Assembly (NCBI GenBank): GCA_964496725.1
Contig: CAZCAS010000060.1
Span: 1 to 7,212 of the forward strand
DNA: 7,212 bases
Direction of reading: 5' to 3'
Source: JAZGHN01 sp964496725
GTDB lineage: Bacteria > Chloroflexota > Dehalococcoidia > Dehalococcoidales > E44-bin46
Shown here: in pieces, positions 1-5,344 of the stretch
Layout of the letters: every line of letters starts with the position of its first letter
Numbering within the stretch: position 1 is the stretch's first letter
The notes under the pieces: model-generated
Told to the model about the DNA's origin: nothing
Seen by the model: the letters and a program-made list of their open reading frames with translations, nothing else
The model's database searches: none
Translations under genes and position numbers: made by a program

Positions 1-20
1 TATTGGCTACTATTTAGGGC

Positions 21-305
21 GTGAAGAATGTAGTGGGTCCACGTGTTAAACAGGTGAGAAAGGCTGCCAAACCTCAAATCACACAGTTGGATCTTATAGC
101 TCGGCTTCAGTTGCTAGGTTTGTCGATAGACCAATCGGCTTTGTCCAAGATCGAGAATGGGCAACGGCCGGTTACCGACGTCGAAGTTGCCGCCTTGGCT
201 AAGGCACTTAAGGTGTCGGTAGCTTGGCTATTTGCCGACACAGAAGCTATGCCCACGCCATCAAGTAACAACTCAAATGTGGTTAAGCAAGATAATCATA
301 TTTGA
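21..305 (+). CDS. XRE-family helix-turn-helix transcriptional regulator
   Basis: This is a small (94 aa) DNA-binding regulator of the Cro/C1 (XRE) type. The helix-turn-helix lies at about residues 20-50, where the SALSKIENGQRPVTD stretch is the typical recognition helix plus following turn. The next segment, VEVAALAKALKVSVAWLF, is the usual helix 4-5 packing of the family. The C-terminal 20 residues are polar and probably disordered. The GTG start at 21 follows an in-frame TAG at 15-17, so the gene cannot begin earlier; a second GTG at 33 is a possible alternative, and neither has a convincing Shine-Dalgarno in the 20 bases visible. Its place at the head of a regulator, ribbon-helix-helix and serine-recombinase set suggests that it controls the element's lysogeny-like state. 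That role is inferred. One TTTGCCGACA repeat lies inside the gene and two lie just downstream. Confidence 0.8.
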   Translation: MKNVVGPRVKQVRKAAKPQITQLDLIARLQLLGLSIDQSALSKIENGQRPVTDVEVAALAKALKVSVAWLFADTEAMPTPSSNNSNVVKQDNHI

Positions 306-390
306 GTTACCAACGGTGCTTTTAGAAGCTTCGATACACCCTAGGTAGTATTCCCTTCTACCCATGTACTTTGCCGACATTTTGCCGACA
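231..390. repeat. Three copies of TTTGCCGACA (231-240, 370-379, 381-390)
   Basis: The same 10-mer occurs at 231-240 (inside the XRE gene), 370-379 and 381-390. The last two are direct repeats with an 11-bp period, about one helical turn, and lie upstream of the promoter at 453-481. The spacing fits side-by-side protein binding, for example by the XRE regulator. The function is inferred; the repetition is seen directly. Confidence 0.5.
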
Positions 391-399
391 AACTGTTTA

Positions 400-432
400 G
401 CACCCGATGGTGCATGAGGGGCACGGTTTTTT
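400..432 (+). terminator. Weak candidate terminator with alternative hairpins
   Basis: GCACC (400-404) can pair with GGTGC (409-413) across a 4-base loop. Alternatively GTGC (410-413) can pair with GCAC (421-424), directly before a run of six T (427-432). The two hairpins exclude each other because they share the GTGC arm. The second has the geometry of an intrinsic terminator for the XRE gene but only a 4-bp stem, so the call is weak. Confidence 0.25.
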
Positions 433-452
433 AGAGGTGCTAGTCCGGAAAG

Positions 453-481
453 TTGACAAATTCTTAGCGCCGTGGTATACT
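453..481 (+). promoter_or_regulatory. Sigma-70-type promoter for the ribbon-helix-helix/recombinase genes
   Basis: A perfect -35 box TTGACA (453-458) is followed after 17 bp by TATACT (476-481). It lies 31 bp before the start at 513. It probably drives both the 119-residue protein and the recombinase behind it, since no comparable promoter is seen between 873 and 990. Confidence 0.75.
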
Positions 482-488
482 AGTTTAC
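475..488. promoter_or_regulatory. Operator candidate: ACTAGT-centred palindrome over the -10 box
   Basis: GTATACTAGTTTAC is a 14-bp palindrome with one mismatched pair, centred on ACTAGT (479-484) and covering the -10 box. It resembles the palindrome at 5110-5121 in front of the other ribbon-helix-helix gene; both contain TACTAGT. The position suits autorepression, which is inferred. Confidence 0.4.
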
Positions 489-512
489 GAGGATACACTG
501 GGAGGTTTATAA

Positions 513-872
513 ATGCCGTTAGGAAGCATAATTAGCTGTCGACTCACTGAGGAGGAAGCAAAGAATTTCTCCAGAATAGCTTCGCAGATGGGCAAGTCTG
601 AAAGCGAGCTAGTAAGATGGTTCATACAACAGGCAATCGGCGCGGAGCATGTGATTATGGACGAGATAAAAGAAAAGGGAATGGTTATGCCCCCAGAGGC
701 GTTTTTGGCTAAGATGGATGGTCATCTTACAGATTGGTTTCGTAGGGCTTTCCTTTCAACCAATTGGGTGAGTAAGCCGGAGGAGATTCAGGCTGTAGGC
801 TTAAAGCTGCTGGAGCTAGCTAAAGTATTTAAGGAGTCTTTGCCCAGCGGTAACGCCGGCGAGGGTACCTAA
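513..872 (+). CDS. Ribbon-helix-helix-like small protein of the integrative element
   Basis: This 119-residue protein has no named family that I recognise with certainty. Residues 4-43 read as a ribbon-helix-helix fold: a short strand (SIISCRLT), a helix (EEEAKNFSRIASQMG), a KSES turn and a second helix (ELVRWFIQQAI). That pattern is typical of MetJ/Arc-type DNA-binding proteins. The C-terminal two thirds are mixed and helical and rich in W, F and charged residues, and could serve oligomerisation or partner binding. The ATG at 513 is well supported by GGGAGG (500-505) seven bases upstream. It sits between an XRE regulator and a large serine recombinase on one strand, so it may repress the recombinase promoter or act as its recombination directionality factor. 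Both roles are inferred from position only. Confidence 0.7.
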   Translation: MPLGSIISCRLTEEEAKNFSRIASQMGKSESELVRWFIQQAIGAEHVIMDEIKEKGMVMPPEAFLAKMDGHLTDWFRRAFLSTNWVSKPEEIQAVGLKLLELAKVFKESLPSGNAGEGT

Positions 873-990
873 GAACGAGAAACCCCGGTTAGCGGCTGGA
901 GGTGAGAGAGGAAAAGCTAGGAGCAGATCAAATTGGTATTAGCGAGGTTGGATTATGAAAAGGGGGAGGCTATTACTATAGGAGATGATC

Positions 991-2655
991 ATGGTTAATG
1001 AAGGAGTGAAAGTTGCAATCTACGCTAGAGTCAGCACTCAGGAGCAGGCGGTTGAAGGCACGTCTCTGGAGTACCAGTCCGACCAATTAACTAAATACTG
1101 CGAGGCGCAGGGTTGGGGGGTTGTTCAGCAATATGTTGACCCTGGGCACACGGGTAAAGACGGTGACAGGCCCGGGCTGAAACGGTTGTTGGTCGATGCC
1201 AAGCTCGGCATGTTCAGTAAGGTGATAGTTTTCAAGCTCGATAGGCTGGCGAGGAAGCTCAGGCTGATGTTAGAGCTGGAGGAGAAGCTAAAAGACTGCG
1301 GCATCGGCATACTCTCAGTCAAAGAGACAATCGACACCTCAACTTCAATAGGAAGAACTGTTTTTCAGGTGCTGGGATTGGTAGCAGAATGGGAACGGGA
1401 AGCCATCGTGGAGAGAACTACGGCCGGAAGGCTTCAGCGCTATAGAGAAGGTTGCTGGGGGCCGGGCAGAGTGCCTTACGGCTTCACGTATAGCCGAGAC
1501 ACTAAGAAACTGGAAATTGACGAGTCTCAGGCTAGAATTGTTCGCCTTATCTACGATGAATATTCTAAGGGAAAATCCATGACCGCGTTAGCAAACATGC
1601 TGAACGAGATGCATATTCCGCCACGCGGTAAGAATGGCAAAGGCTGGCGCAATGGGTCAGTCAGGGATATTCTCTTTAATCCAGCATACAAAGGCACCCT
1701 GGTAGTTAACATCCACAAAGAGGGAAATAGAGGCAAAAAGTGCTTTAGCAACTTACCTGATGATGCGATAGTGATAAGTGTGCCCCCAATAGTTGATGAT
1801 AGCATCTGGAACATTGCCCAAGAGCGTCGAAAGAATAATAAGCACCTTCGGCCTCCTAGGAACGGCCATTGGCTTCTTCAGGGACTAATTACTTGTGGGT
1901 TGTGTGGCTACGGGTTCAGGACAGAGGTTACTCATACTAGAAGGCGCTACGGGTGTAGAGGCCGACTCAAGTATACTCACATTGACGGGTCGCCTCGGTG
2001 CACATCCCCTAGAATTGATGCGGATTGGCTTGAGAGCGAAGTATGGAATAGGATAGAAGCAATCGTCAATGACCCCAACAGGCTTGAAGAATTACTAGGG
2101 CAAACAGTAGAGGACCTCCGGAACCGTGAAGCTGACCTCGTTGCTAGGATAAGGCCAATCGATGATGAACTGGCTCACATTGCTGAGCAAAAAGCGAAGT
2201 TAGCTGGCGATTGGGTGCAGACAAACATGAACCACGATAAGTTTAAGGAATTGAGAGACAAGCTGGAAAGGGAAGAGTCGCGGCTGAAGACCATCAGGAA
2301 CGAGCACGACCCAGCGCAGATTGAGGAGTTGGAGCACACAAGGAGGATGCTGAACTACTGGCAGAGACAGTTGCAGGCTCTGGATTGGGATACCGAGACA
2401 GAGGATGGACAGAAGGTCAGGGTCATGGATAAGCCTCATCAAGCAGTATTACGGATTGTAGGGTCAGAGAACGAGGAACTCAGTGATATTGTTCATTTCC
2501 CGGCTACTAAGAGGAAGCTACTGGACATGCTGCAGGTGAGAGTGGTAGCGTTCGTGGACAGGGTAGAAATCAAGGCGGTGTTCCCTATCCAGCCAATTGA
2601 ATGTCAATTGTTACAACCTACTTATAGGTTAAACCGTTACCCACAATCTCGATGA
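991..2655 (+). CDS. Large serine recombinase (site-specific integrase)
   Basis: This is a 554-residue enzyme of the large serine integrase family. It cuts and rejoins attP and attB through a covalent 5'-phosphoserine link. The N-terminal resolvase domain carries the YARVS motif with catalytic Ser15, and the conserved KLDRLAR at about 82-88. The recombinase domain follows at about 155-245 (RVPYGF, then a helical stretch to FNPAYKG). A zinc-ribbon domain has CGLC (Cys302, Cys305) and further Cys322 and Cys337. A coiled coil spans about 371-465. I chose ATG 991 because AGGAG (980-984) is six bases upstream; an in-frame ATG at 985 would add two residues but is too close to that site. The last nine codons and the stop lie in the truncated capsid gene on the other strand, so the C-terminus after about Tyr545 is probably not the enzyme's original one. 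Length and domains otherwise look complete and active. Confidence 0.95.
   Translation: MVNEGVKVAIYARVSTQEQAVEGTSLEYQSDQLTKYCEAQGWGVVQQYVDPGHTGKDGDRPGLKRLLVDAKLGMFSKVIVFKLDRLARKLRLMLELEEKLKDCGIGILSVKETIDTSTSIGRTVFQVLGLVAEWEREAIVERTTAGRLQRYREGCWGPGRVPYGFTYSRDTKKLEIDESQARIVRLIYDEYSKGKSMTALANMLNEMHIPPRGKNGKGWRNGSVRDILFNPAYKGTLVVNIHKEGNRGKKCFSNLPDDAIVISVPPIVDDSIWNIAQERRKNNKHLRPPRNGHWLLQGLITCGLCGYGFRTEVTHTRRRYGCRGRLKYTHIDGSPRCTSPRIDADWLESEVWNRIEAIVNDPNRLEELLGQTVEDLRNREADLVARIRPIDDELAHIAEQKAKLAGDWVQTNMNHDKFKELRDKLEREESRLKTIRNEHDPAQIEELEHTRRMLNYWQRQLQALDWDTETEDGQKVRVMDKPHQAVLRIVGSENEELSDIVHFPATKRKLLDMLQVRVVAFVDRVEIKAVFPIQPIECQLLQPTYRLNRYPQSR
2615..2640. other. Putative attachment-site junction (att half) of the integrative element
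   Basis: AACCTA (2615-2620) and TAGGTT (2625-2630) form a 6-bp inverted repeat around CTTA. GTTAC occurs on both sides, at 2610-2614 and 2636-2640. The capsid frame on the minus strand loses sense exactly here, becoming TAT AAG TAG. Large serine integrases recombine at imperfect palindromes that usually lie beside their own gene, which fits this spot. The exact crossover bases cannot be fixed without the other junction. Confidence 0.5.
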
Positions 2656-2761
2656 AGGGGAGCTGCTGAAGAACGGGCGAGTCCTTAACGATGGTCTCCA
2701 CCACTCCCTGAAGTAATATATCGTTTGACAGCTTGGCTGCCTCAGCTAGTGTTAATGCCAT
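2618..2761 (-). pseudogene. Phage major capsid protein, 5' remnant (47 codons) cut by the integrated element
   Basis: On the minus strand an ATG at 2761 overlaps the scaffold-gene stop (TAATG) and has an excellent AGGAGGT (2776-2770) eight bases upstream. The frame gives 47 residues beginning MALTLAEAAKLSNDILLQG and ending near FIEIVGNGLTYK, then TAG at 2620-2618. The sequence resembles my recollection of the N-termini of some phage major capsid proteins. The order portal, scaffold, capsid is the standard one in tailed phages. A full capsid protein is roughly 300 residues or more, so most of the gene is missing. The break coincides with the end of the recombinase gene and with a palindrome, which points to insertion rather than random decay. 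The capsid identity is likely but rests on a short fragment and on context. Confidence 0.6.
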
Positions 2762-3177
2762 TATTTCTTACCTCCTATTGCGTATCGGATCTTGTCCCGT
2801 GGGGATAGAGATGATAGGTCCAGTGGTGTCCTCTGCGGAGCTCCGGCAGGAATCTTAGTTGCTGAGATTTCGACCTCTAGTCCCTGCCTCACCCTGCTGA
2901 TAAGGGTTTTAGCCTGCTTCAGGGAGTCATTGACGGACTCAATAGTATCACCGCTGATGAGTTCCTCAAGCACCTCCGGATTTGCCTGAATCACCATGGA
3001 TTTGTAGCTGGCTACGGCCTCAGCCAGAGCCTGCTCAACCTCGGCGATGCGGGCATGAGATTCGGTTAACTCCTCTTCCTTTTGAGCTAGCAGGCTCTCA
3101 AGCTCGGCCGTCCCGGCTGTTTCACTCTGCCCCGACTCCTCCCCTTCCTGATTTTTGGTTAGTTCATCATCTGCCAA
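2761..3177 (-). CDS. Phage scaffold-like coiled-coil protein
   Basis: This 138-residue acidic protein lies between the portal gene and the capsid fragment, where phage head scaffolding proteins are normally encoded. Scaffolds guide capsid assembly and then leave. The N-terminal 20 residues are polar (MADDELTKNQEGEESG). Residues about 22-62 are Glu/Ala/Leu-rich with heptad character (LLAQKEEELTESHARIAEVE), indicating a coiled coil. The end is compact and basic (SPRDKIRYAIGGKK), like the capsid-binding tail of known scaffolds. The start is a rare TTG (3177-3175), supported by overlapping GGAGG sites at 3189-3182. The next in-frame ATG would remove about half the coiled coil. The stop overlaps the capsid ATG by one base, implying translational coupling. 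The scaffold role comes from position and composition rather than clear homology. Confidence 0.65.
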   Translation of the reverse strand: MADDELTKNQEGEESGQSETAGTAELESLLAQKEEELTESHARIAEVEQALAEAVASYKSMVIQANPEVLEELISGDTIESVNDSLKQAKTLISRVRQGLEVEISATKIPAGAPQRTPLDLSSLSPRDKIRYAIGGKK

Positions 3178-3224
3178 CTTTCCTCCTCCTTTCTGACTCT
3201 AAGGTATACTCGATTCCTGGATGC

Positions 3225-4685
3225 TTAAACCTCCTCTGCCTGGGGCTCTATAGCTCTCCCTCTCGCTCCGCCCCGGGCGGATTTGACATTAAGCGTTGCG
3301 TAACGCTCCTCGCTTTTTCTAGGTGAATTAAGTTCCTTATTCATCCTGAGGATAGTTCCCCTTTCCTCGAGCCATCTGTTAAATTCTATCTCCGGGTCTT
3401 GGATTCCTACCTCAGTCATAGCCCGTCGTCTGGAGTGGATGCCGTTCTGAACCAGTATCTGCTCGTTAGAGACCAGTCTGGTTAAGTCCTGGGGTAGCAC
3501 CGGACTCCAGACTACCCTCAAACGGTTATCGCCAAAGTCCTCATTCCGATATTGCTCCAGGAGTTTGAGGATTAACCTGTTCCTTCGATTGTAGGCGTCC
3601 GTCCTGATAAGCCTCTTTCGCCTCACCTTTTGCAGTAGCGGTTGAAGTTCAATGTTAAGGGCTACACCAGACAGGTCCCGTTCGGTGCCGCCAAAGGCGG
3701 CTCTGGGTGATTCAGCTATATCGTGCAGGATTCTGTACAGCAGGTTGACATAGTCTATGTGGAGACTGACGCCGCCGCCTTGAAGCAAATCCAGTAAGTA
3801 GGCTTTAGCGTCTTCGGGGATATTCCACACCGCCCCCGGCTTGATGGCGATATCCTCAGACTCCTCCACGTTCTCCAGGACGGCGATAGGGTTGCCCGAT
3901 AACTCCAGTATTCTTGATAGCTGGCTCATCGCTCGGTTAAGCTCCTGCTGGGGCTCCATAATCTGGGGTAGGTCGGACATTCCCCAGAACTTCTTTGGCT
4001 CTCTCAGGTTGGGGTAGATGATAAATGGGATAAAGCCATAGGGGTTAGGCTTTTTTTCTACCAGGGCTTCATCCAGCCAGAGCTGAAACTCTTGGGCGGT
4101 CCACAGCTCAACCACATCGGCCGTTTTGCTCTTGGGTTTTACTTTATATAGGATTTCTGCCTCTTCTGCGCTGAGGTTATACTTCGAGGCCACCCTCCAT
4201 ATTCTGGAGGTGTCATCCCCCATCCACCAGGCATATATACCCTGAATATCGGGGGCGGTAATCCTGACGCTTTTGCTCTCCGCATCCCAGATAACCTTGA
4301 AGCAAGCATCGCCAAGGATGGCACAGTCAATCTCAGTCTCAAAGTCGAGCTGTTCCAGGTTGTTTTCTTCATATACCTGATGCAAGGCTTGCTCCGCCCT
4401 CTGAGCTCTGGCTCTCGCCTCGTCCGAGTCCTCAGTGGCCTCAACGGTGAAGTTGATACCGGACATTAGATATGAGGTGATTTTGTCTATAACCACCTTG
4501 CTGTAGTTAAAAGTCAGGCGTTTCTCGCCTCGTCTGGGGCAACCTTCCCAGTGCCGACCATGATAGAAATCAAGGAGCTCCTTATAACCCTTGATTCTAC
4601 CCAGGTCGCGATTGATTAACTGTGAGGGAGTGAAGCTTTCATTCATTGGCGTCTCTGGAAATCTTGATTTTTGGTGTGAATCCAT
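3225..4685 (-). CDS. Phage portal protein (SPP1 gp6-like)
   Basis: This 486-residue protein matches the SPP1 gp6 type of portal in length and layout. Portals form the dodecameric ring at one capsid vertex through which DNA enters and leaves and to which the terminase docks. The N-terminus has the usual INRDLGRIKGYKELLDFYHG followed by LTFNYSKVVIDKITSYLMSG (about 57-76). A core motif NPYGFIPFIIYPN lies at about 214-226, followed by WGMSDLPQIMEPQQELNRAMSQL. The helical stretch LLQKVRRKRLIRTDAYNRRNRLI (about 350-372) and the WSPVLPQD segment (393-400) are also typical. The last 35 residues are basic and low in complexity. The ATG at 4685 has AGAGG (4697-4693) seven bases upstream; Met14 at 4646 would instead give an ATGAATGA overlap with the preceding gene. 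No large terminase gene stands before it, which is unusual for an intact phage. Confidence 0.88.
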   Translation of the reverse strand: MDSHQKSRFPETPMNESFTPSQLINRDLGRIKGYKELLDFYHGRHWEGCPRRGEKRLTFNYSKVVIDKITSYLMSGINFTVEATEDSDEARARAQRAEQALHQVYEENNLEQLDFETEIDCAILGDACFKVIWDAESKSVRITAPDIQGIYAWWMGDDTSRIWRVASKYNLSAEEAEILYKVKPKSKTADVVELWTAQEFQLWLDEALVEKKPNPYGFIPFIIYPNLREPKKFWGMSDLPQIMEPQQELNRAMSQLSRILELSGNPIAVLENVEESEDIAIKPGAVWNIPEDAKAYLLDLLQGGGVSLHIDYVNLLYRILHDIAESPRAAFGGTERDLSGVALNIELQPLLQKVRRKRLIRTDAYNRRNRLILKLLEQYRNEDFGDNRLRVVWSPVLPQDLTRLVSNEQILVQNGIHSRRRAMTEVGIQDPEIEFNRWLEERGTILRMNKELNSPRKSEERYATLNVKSARGGARGRAIEPQAEEV

Positions 4686-4998
4686 TTTTATTCCTCTTTA
4701 ATGCTCTCTGTACCGTCCGCTGGCTGATGCCAAACATTAATGCCAGCTCCTTTATTCCCTTTTTCTCGGTGGCGAACATCCTTGCTATCTCTTGGTCTCG
4801 CAACCGCTTAGCGTGGTGCTGTCTGCCCCCTGGCTCGTCATAGATACATTGGGTAAAGGGGCAATCGAGACAACTTGACTTGTAGCCTAGATGAGTAGTG
4901 GCTAATTCACAGCCACTGTCTTGATAGCGGCAATACTCGGGTGGTAAATCTAACCCCTCATAACCATACGCCGTAACTTTGACATTCACTGTGTCCAT
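4639..4998 (-). CDS. Cys-rich helix-turn-helix protein upstream of the portal (possible small-terminase-like)
   Basis: This 119-residue protein has two parts. Residues 20-60 carry five cysteines (23, 30, 43, 46, 51) in the pattern YCRYQDSGC, then CLDCPFTQC and YDEPGGRQ, suggesting zinc binding. Residues about 65-103 form a resolvase- or sigma-region-4-like helix-turn-helix (RLRDQEIARMF, IKELALMFGISQRTVQRAL). It heads the phage head block, where a DNA-recognising small terminase subunit usually sits, so that role is plausible; a phage regulator is the alternative. The frame is open to 5310, but I chose ATG 4998 because everything upstream is uncharacteristic and covers the divergent promoter. 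Met at 5022 is another option. Neither has a clear Shine-Dalgarno. The 3' end overlaps the portal gene by 47 bases. I know similar proteins only by general recollection and cannot name the family. Confidence 0.65.
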   Translation of the reverse strand: MDTVNVKVTAYGYEGLDLPPEYCRYQDSGCELATTHLGYKSSCLDCPFTQCIYDEPGGRQHHAKRLRDQEIARMFATEKKGIKELALMFGISQRTVQRALKRNKNGFTPKIKISRDANE

Positions 4999-5010
4999 AG
5001 CGTCAGGGCT

Positions 5011-5040
5011 AGAATAGCACATATGTTCTATTATGGTCAA
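5011..5040 (-). promoter_or_regulatory. Candidate promoter for the phage head block
   Basis: On the minus strand TTGACC (5040-5035) is followed after 18 bp by TATTCT (5016-5011). Only 12 bases separate the -10 box from the ATG at 4998. If used, the transcript would have almost no leader, which fits the lack of a Shine-Dalgarno there. This is a fair but not strong match. Confidence 0.35.
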
Positions 5041-5094
5041 CGGTATTTTGTCGTTTTCTGGCGTCAGGCGGGGAAATTTAGTTGGATAAGGGGC

Positions 5095-5123
5095 TTGACA
5101 AGTCAGGTATTTACTAGTAAAAT
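5095..5123 (+). promoter_or_regulatory. Sigma-70-type promoter for the 61-residue ribbon-helix-helix gene
   Basis: A perfect TTGACA (5095-5100) and TAAAAT (5118-5123) are separated by 17 bp. They lie 35 bp upstream of the start at 5159 and diverge from the phage head block. The downstream surface-protein gene probably shares this transcript because no other promoter is seen before it. Confidence 0.7.
5110..5121. promoter_or_regulatory. Perfect 12-bp palindrome, operator candidate
   Basis: TTTACTAGTAAA is a perfect palindrome in the spacer and -10 box of the promoter at 5095-5123. A repressor bound here would block transcription, as in autoregulated ribbon-helix-helix systems of the CopG and Arc type. 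The likely ligand is the product of the gene at 5159; this is inferred. Confidence 0.45.
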
Positions 5124-5158
5124 ATAGCAGAAACTTGTAAAATCTAAGGAAGGTTATT

Positions 5159-5344
5159 ATGGAAAAGCAAAGCCTATCCGTGGAGGTTCCAGGAAAATTG
5201 AAGGTCGCAGTGGATGCACTCGCTAAAAGCACTGCTAGAAAGAAAACCATACTTGTGGCAGCAAGTTTGCACCACTTCTTAACTGTTAGTAGCGAGCAGC
5301 GAGAAGACATAATCAGTAAATATTTGAATGCCTATTTTGAGTAA
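5159..5344 (+). CDS. Small ribbon-helix-helix (CopG/Arc-like) DNA-binding protein
   Basis: This 61-residue protein fits a minimal ribbon-helix-helix repressor: a strand (QSLSVEVP), helix A (GKLKVAVDALAKSTAR), a short turn, then helix B (KKTILVAASLHHFL). The tail EQREDIISKYLNAYFE forms a further short helix. Such proteins dimerise and insert the N-terminal strand pair into the major groove. The ATG at 5159 has AAGGAAGG (5146-5153) five bases upstream and a near-consensus promoter overlapped by a perfect palindrome. The stop TAA is followed directly by the ATG of the surface-protein gene. It is transcribed away from the phage head genes, so it could be a prophage regulator, an antitoxin-like orphan, or a regulator of the surface-protein gene. 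No toxin partner is visible next to it. Confidence 0.72.
   Translation: MEKQSLSVEVPGKLKVAVDALAKSTARKKTILVAASLHHFLTVSSEQREDIISKYLNAYFE

Noticed and set aside
344..362. Hairpin GGTAG...CTACC downstream of the XRE gene
   Set aside because: It has a 5-bp stem, a 9-base loop and no T-run, which is within chance expectation.
902..981. Two tiny linked frames between the ribbon-helix-helix gene and the recombinase: GTG 902 to TGA 958 (18 codons) and ATG 955 to TAG 981 (8 codons)
   Set aside because: They are very short. The first start overlaps its only Shine-Dalgarno candidate (898-902), and nothing supports translation beyond chance.
2792..3326. Plus-strand open frames opposite the scaffold and portal genes
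   Set aside because: They have low-complexity, Ser/Pro/Leu-rich translations typical of antisense shadows and no ribosome sites. The minus-strand genes have good starts and tight spacing.
4999..5310. The N-terminal extension of the Cys-rich HTH frame to 5310
   Set aside because: It runs antisense through the 5159 gene and its promoter, has no ribosome site, and its sequence is unlike the rest of the protein. It is most likely an accidental open stretch.
5159..5344. A toxin-antitoxin pair including the 61-residue ribbon-helix-helix protein
   Set aside because: No toxin-sized partner gene is adjacent. The next gene is a secreted surface protein and the upstream gene is a divergent phage gene.
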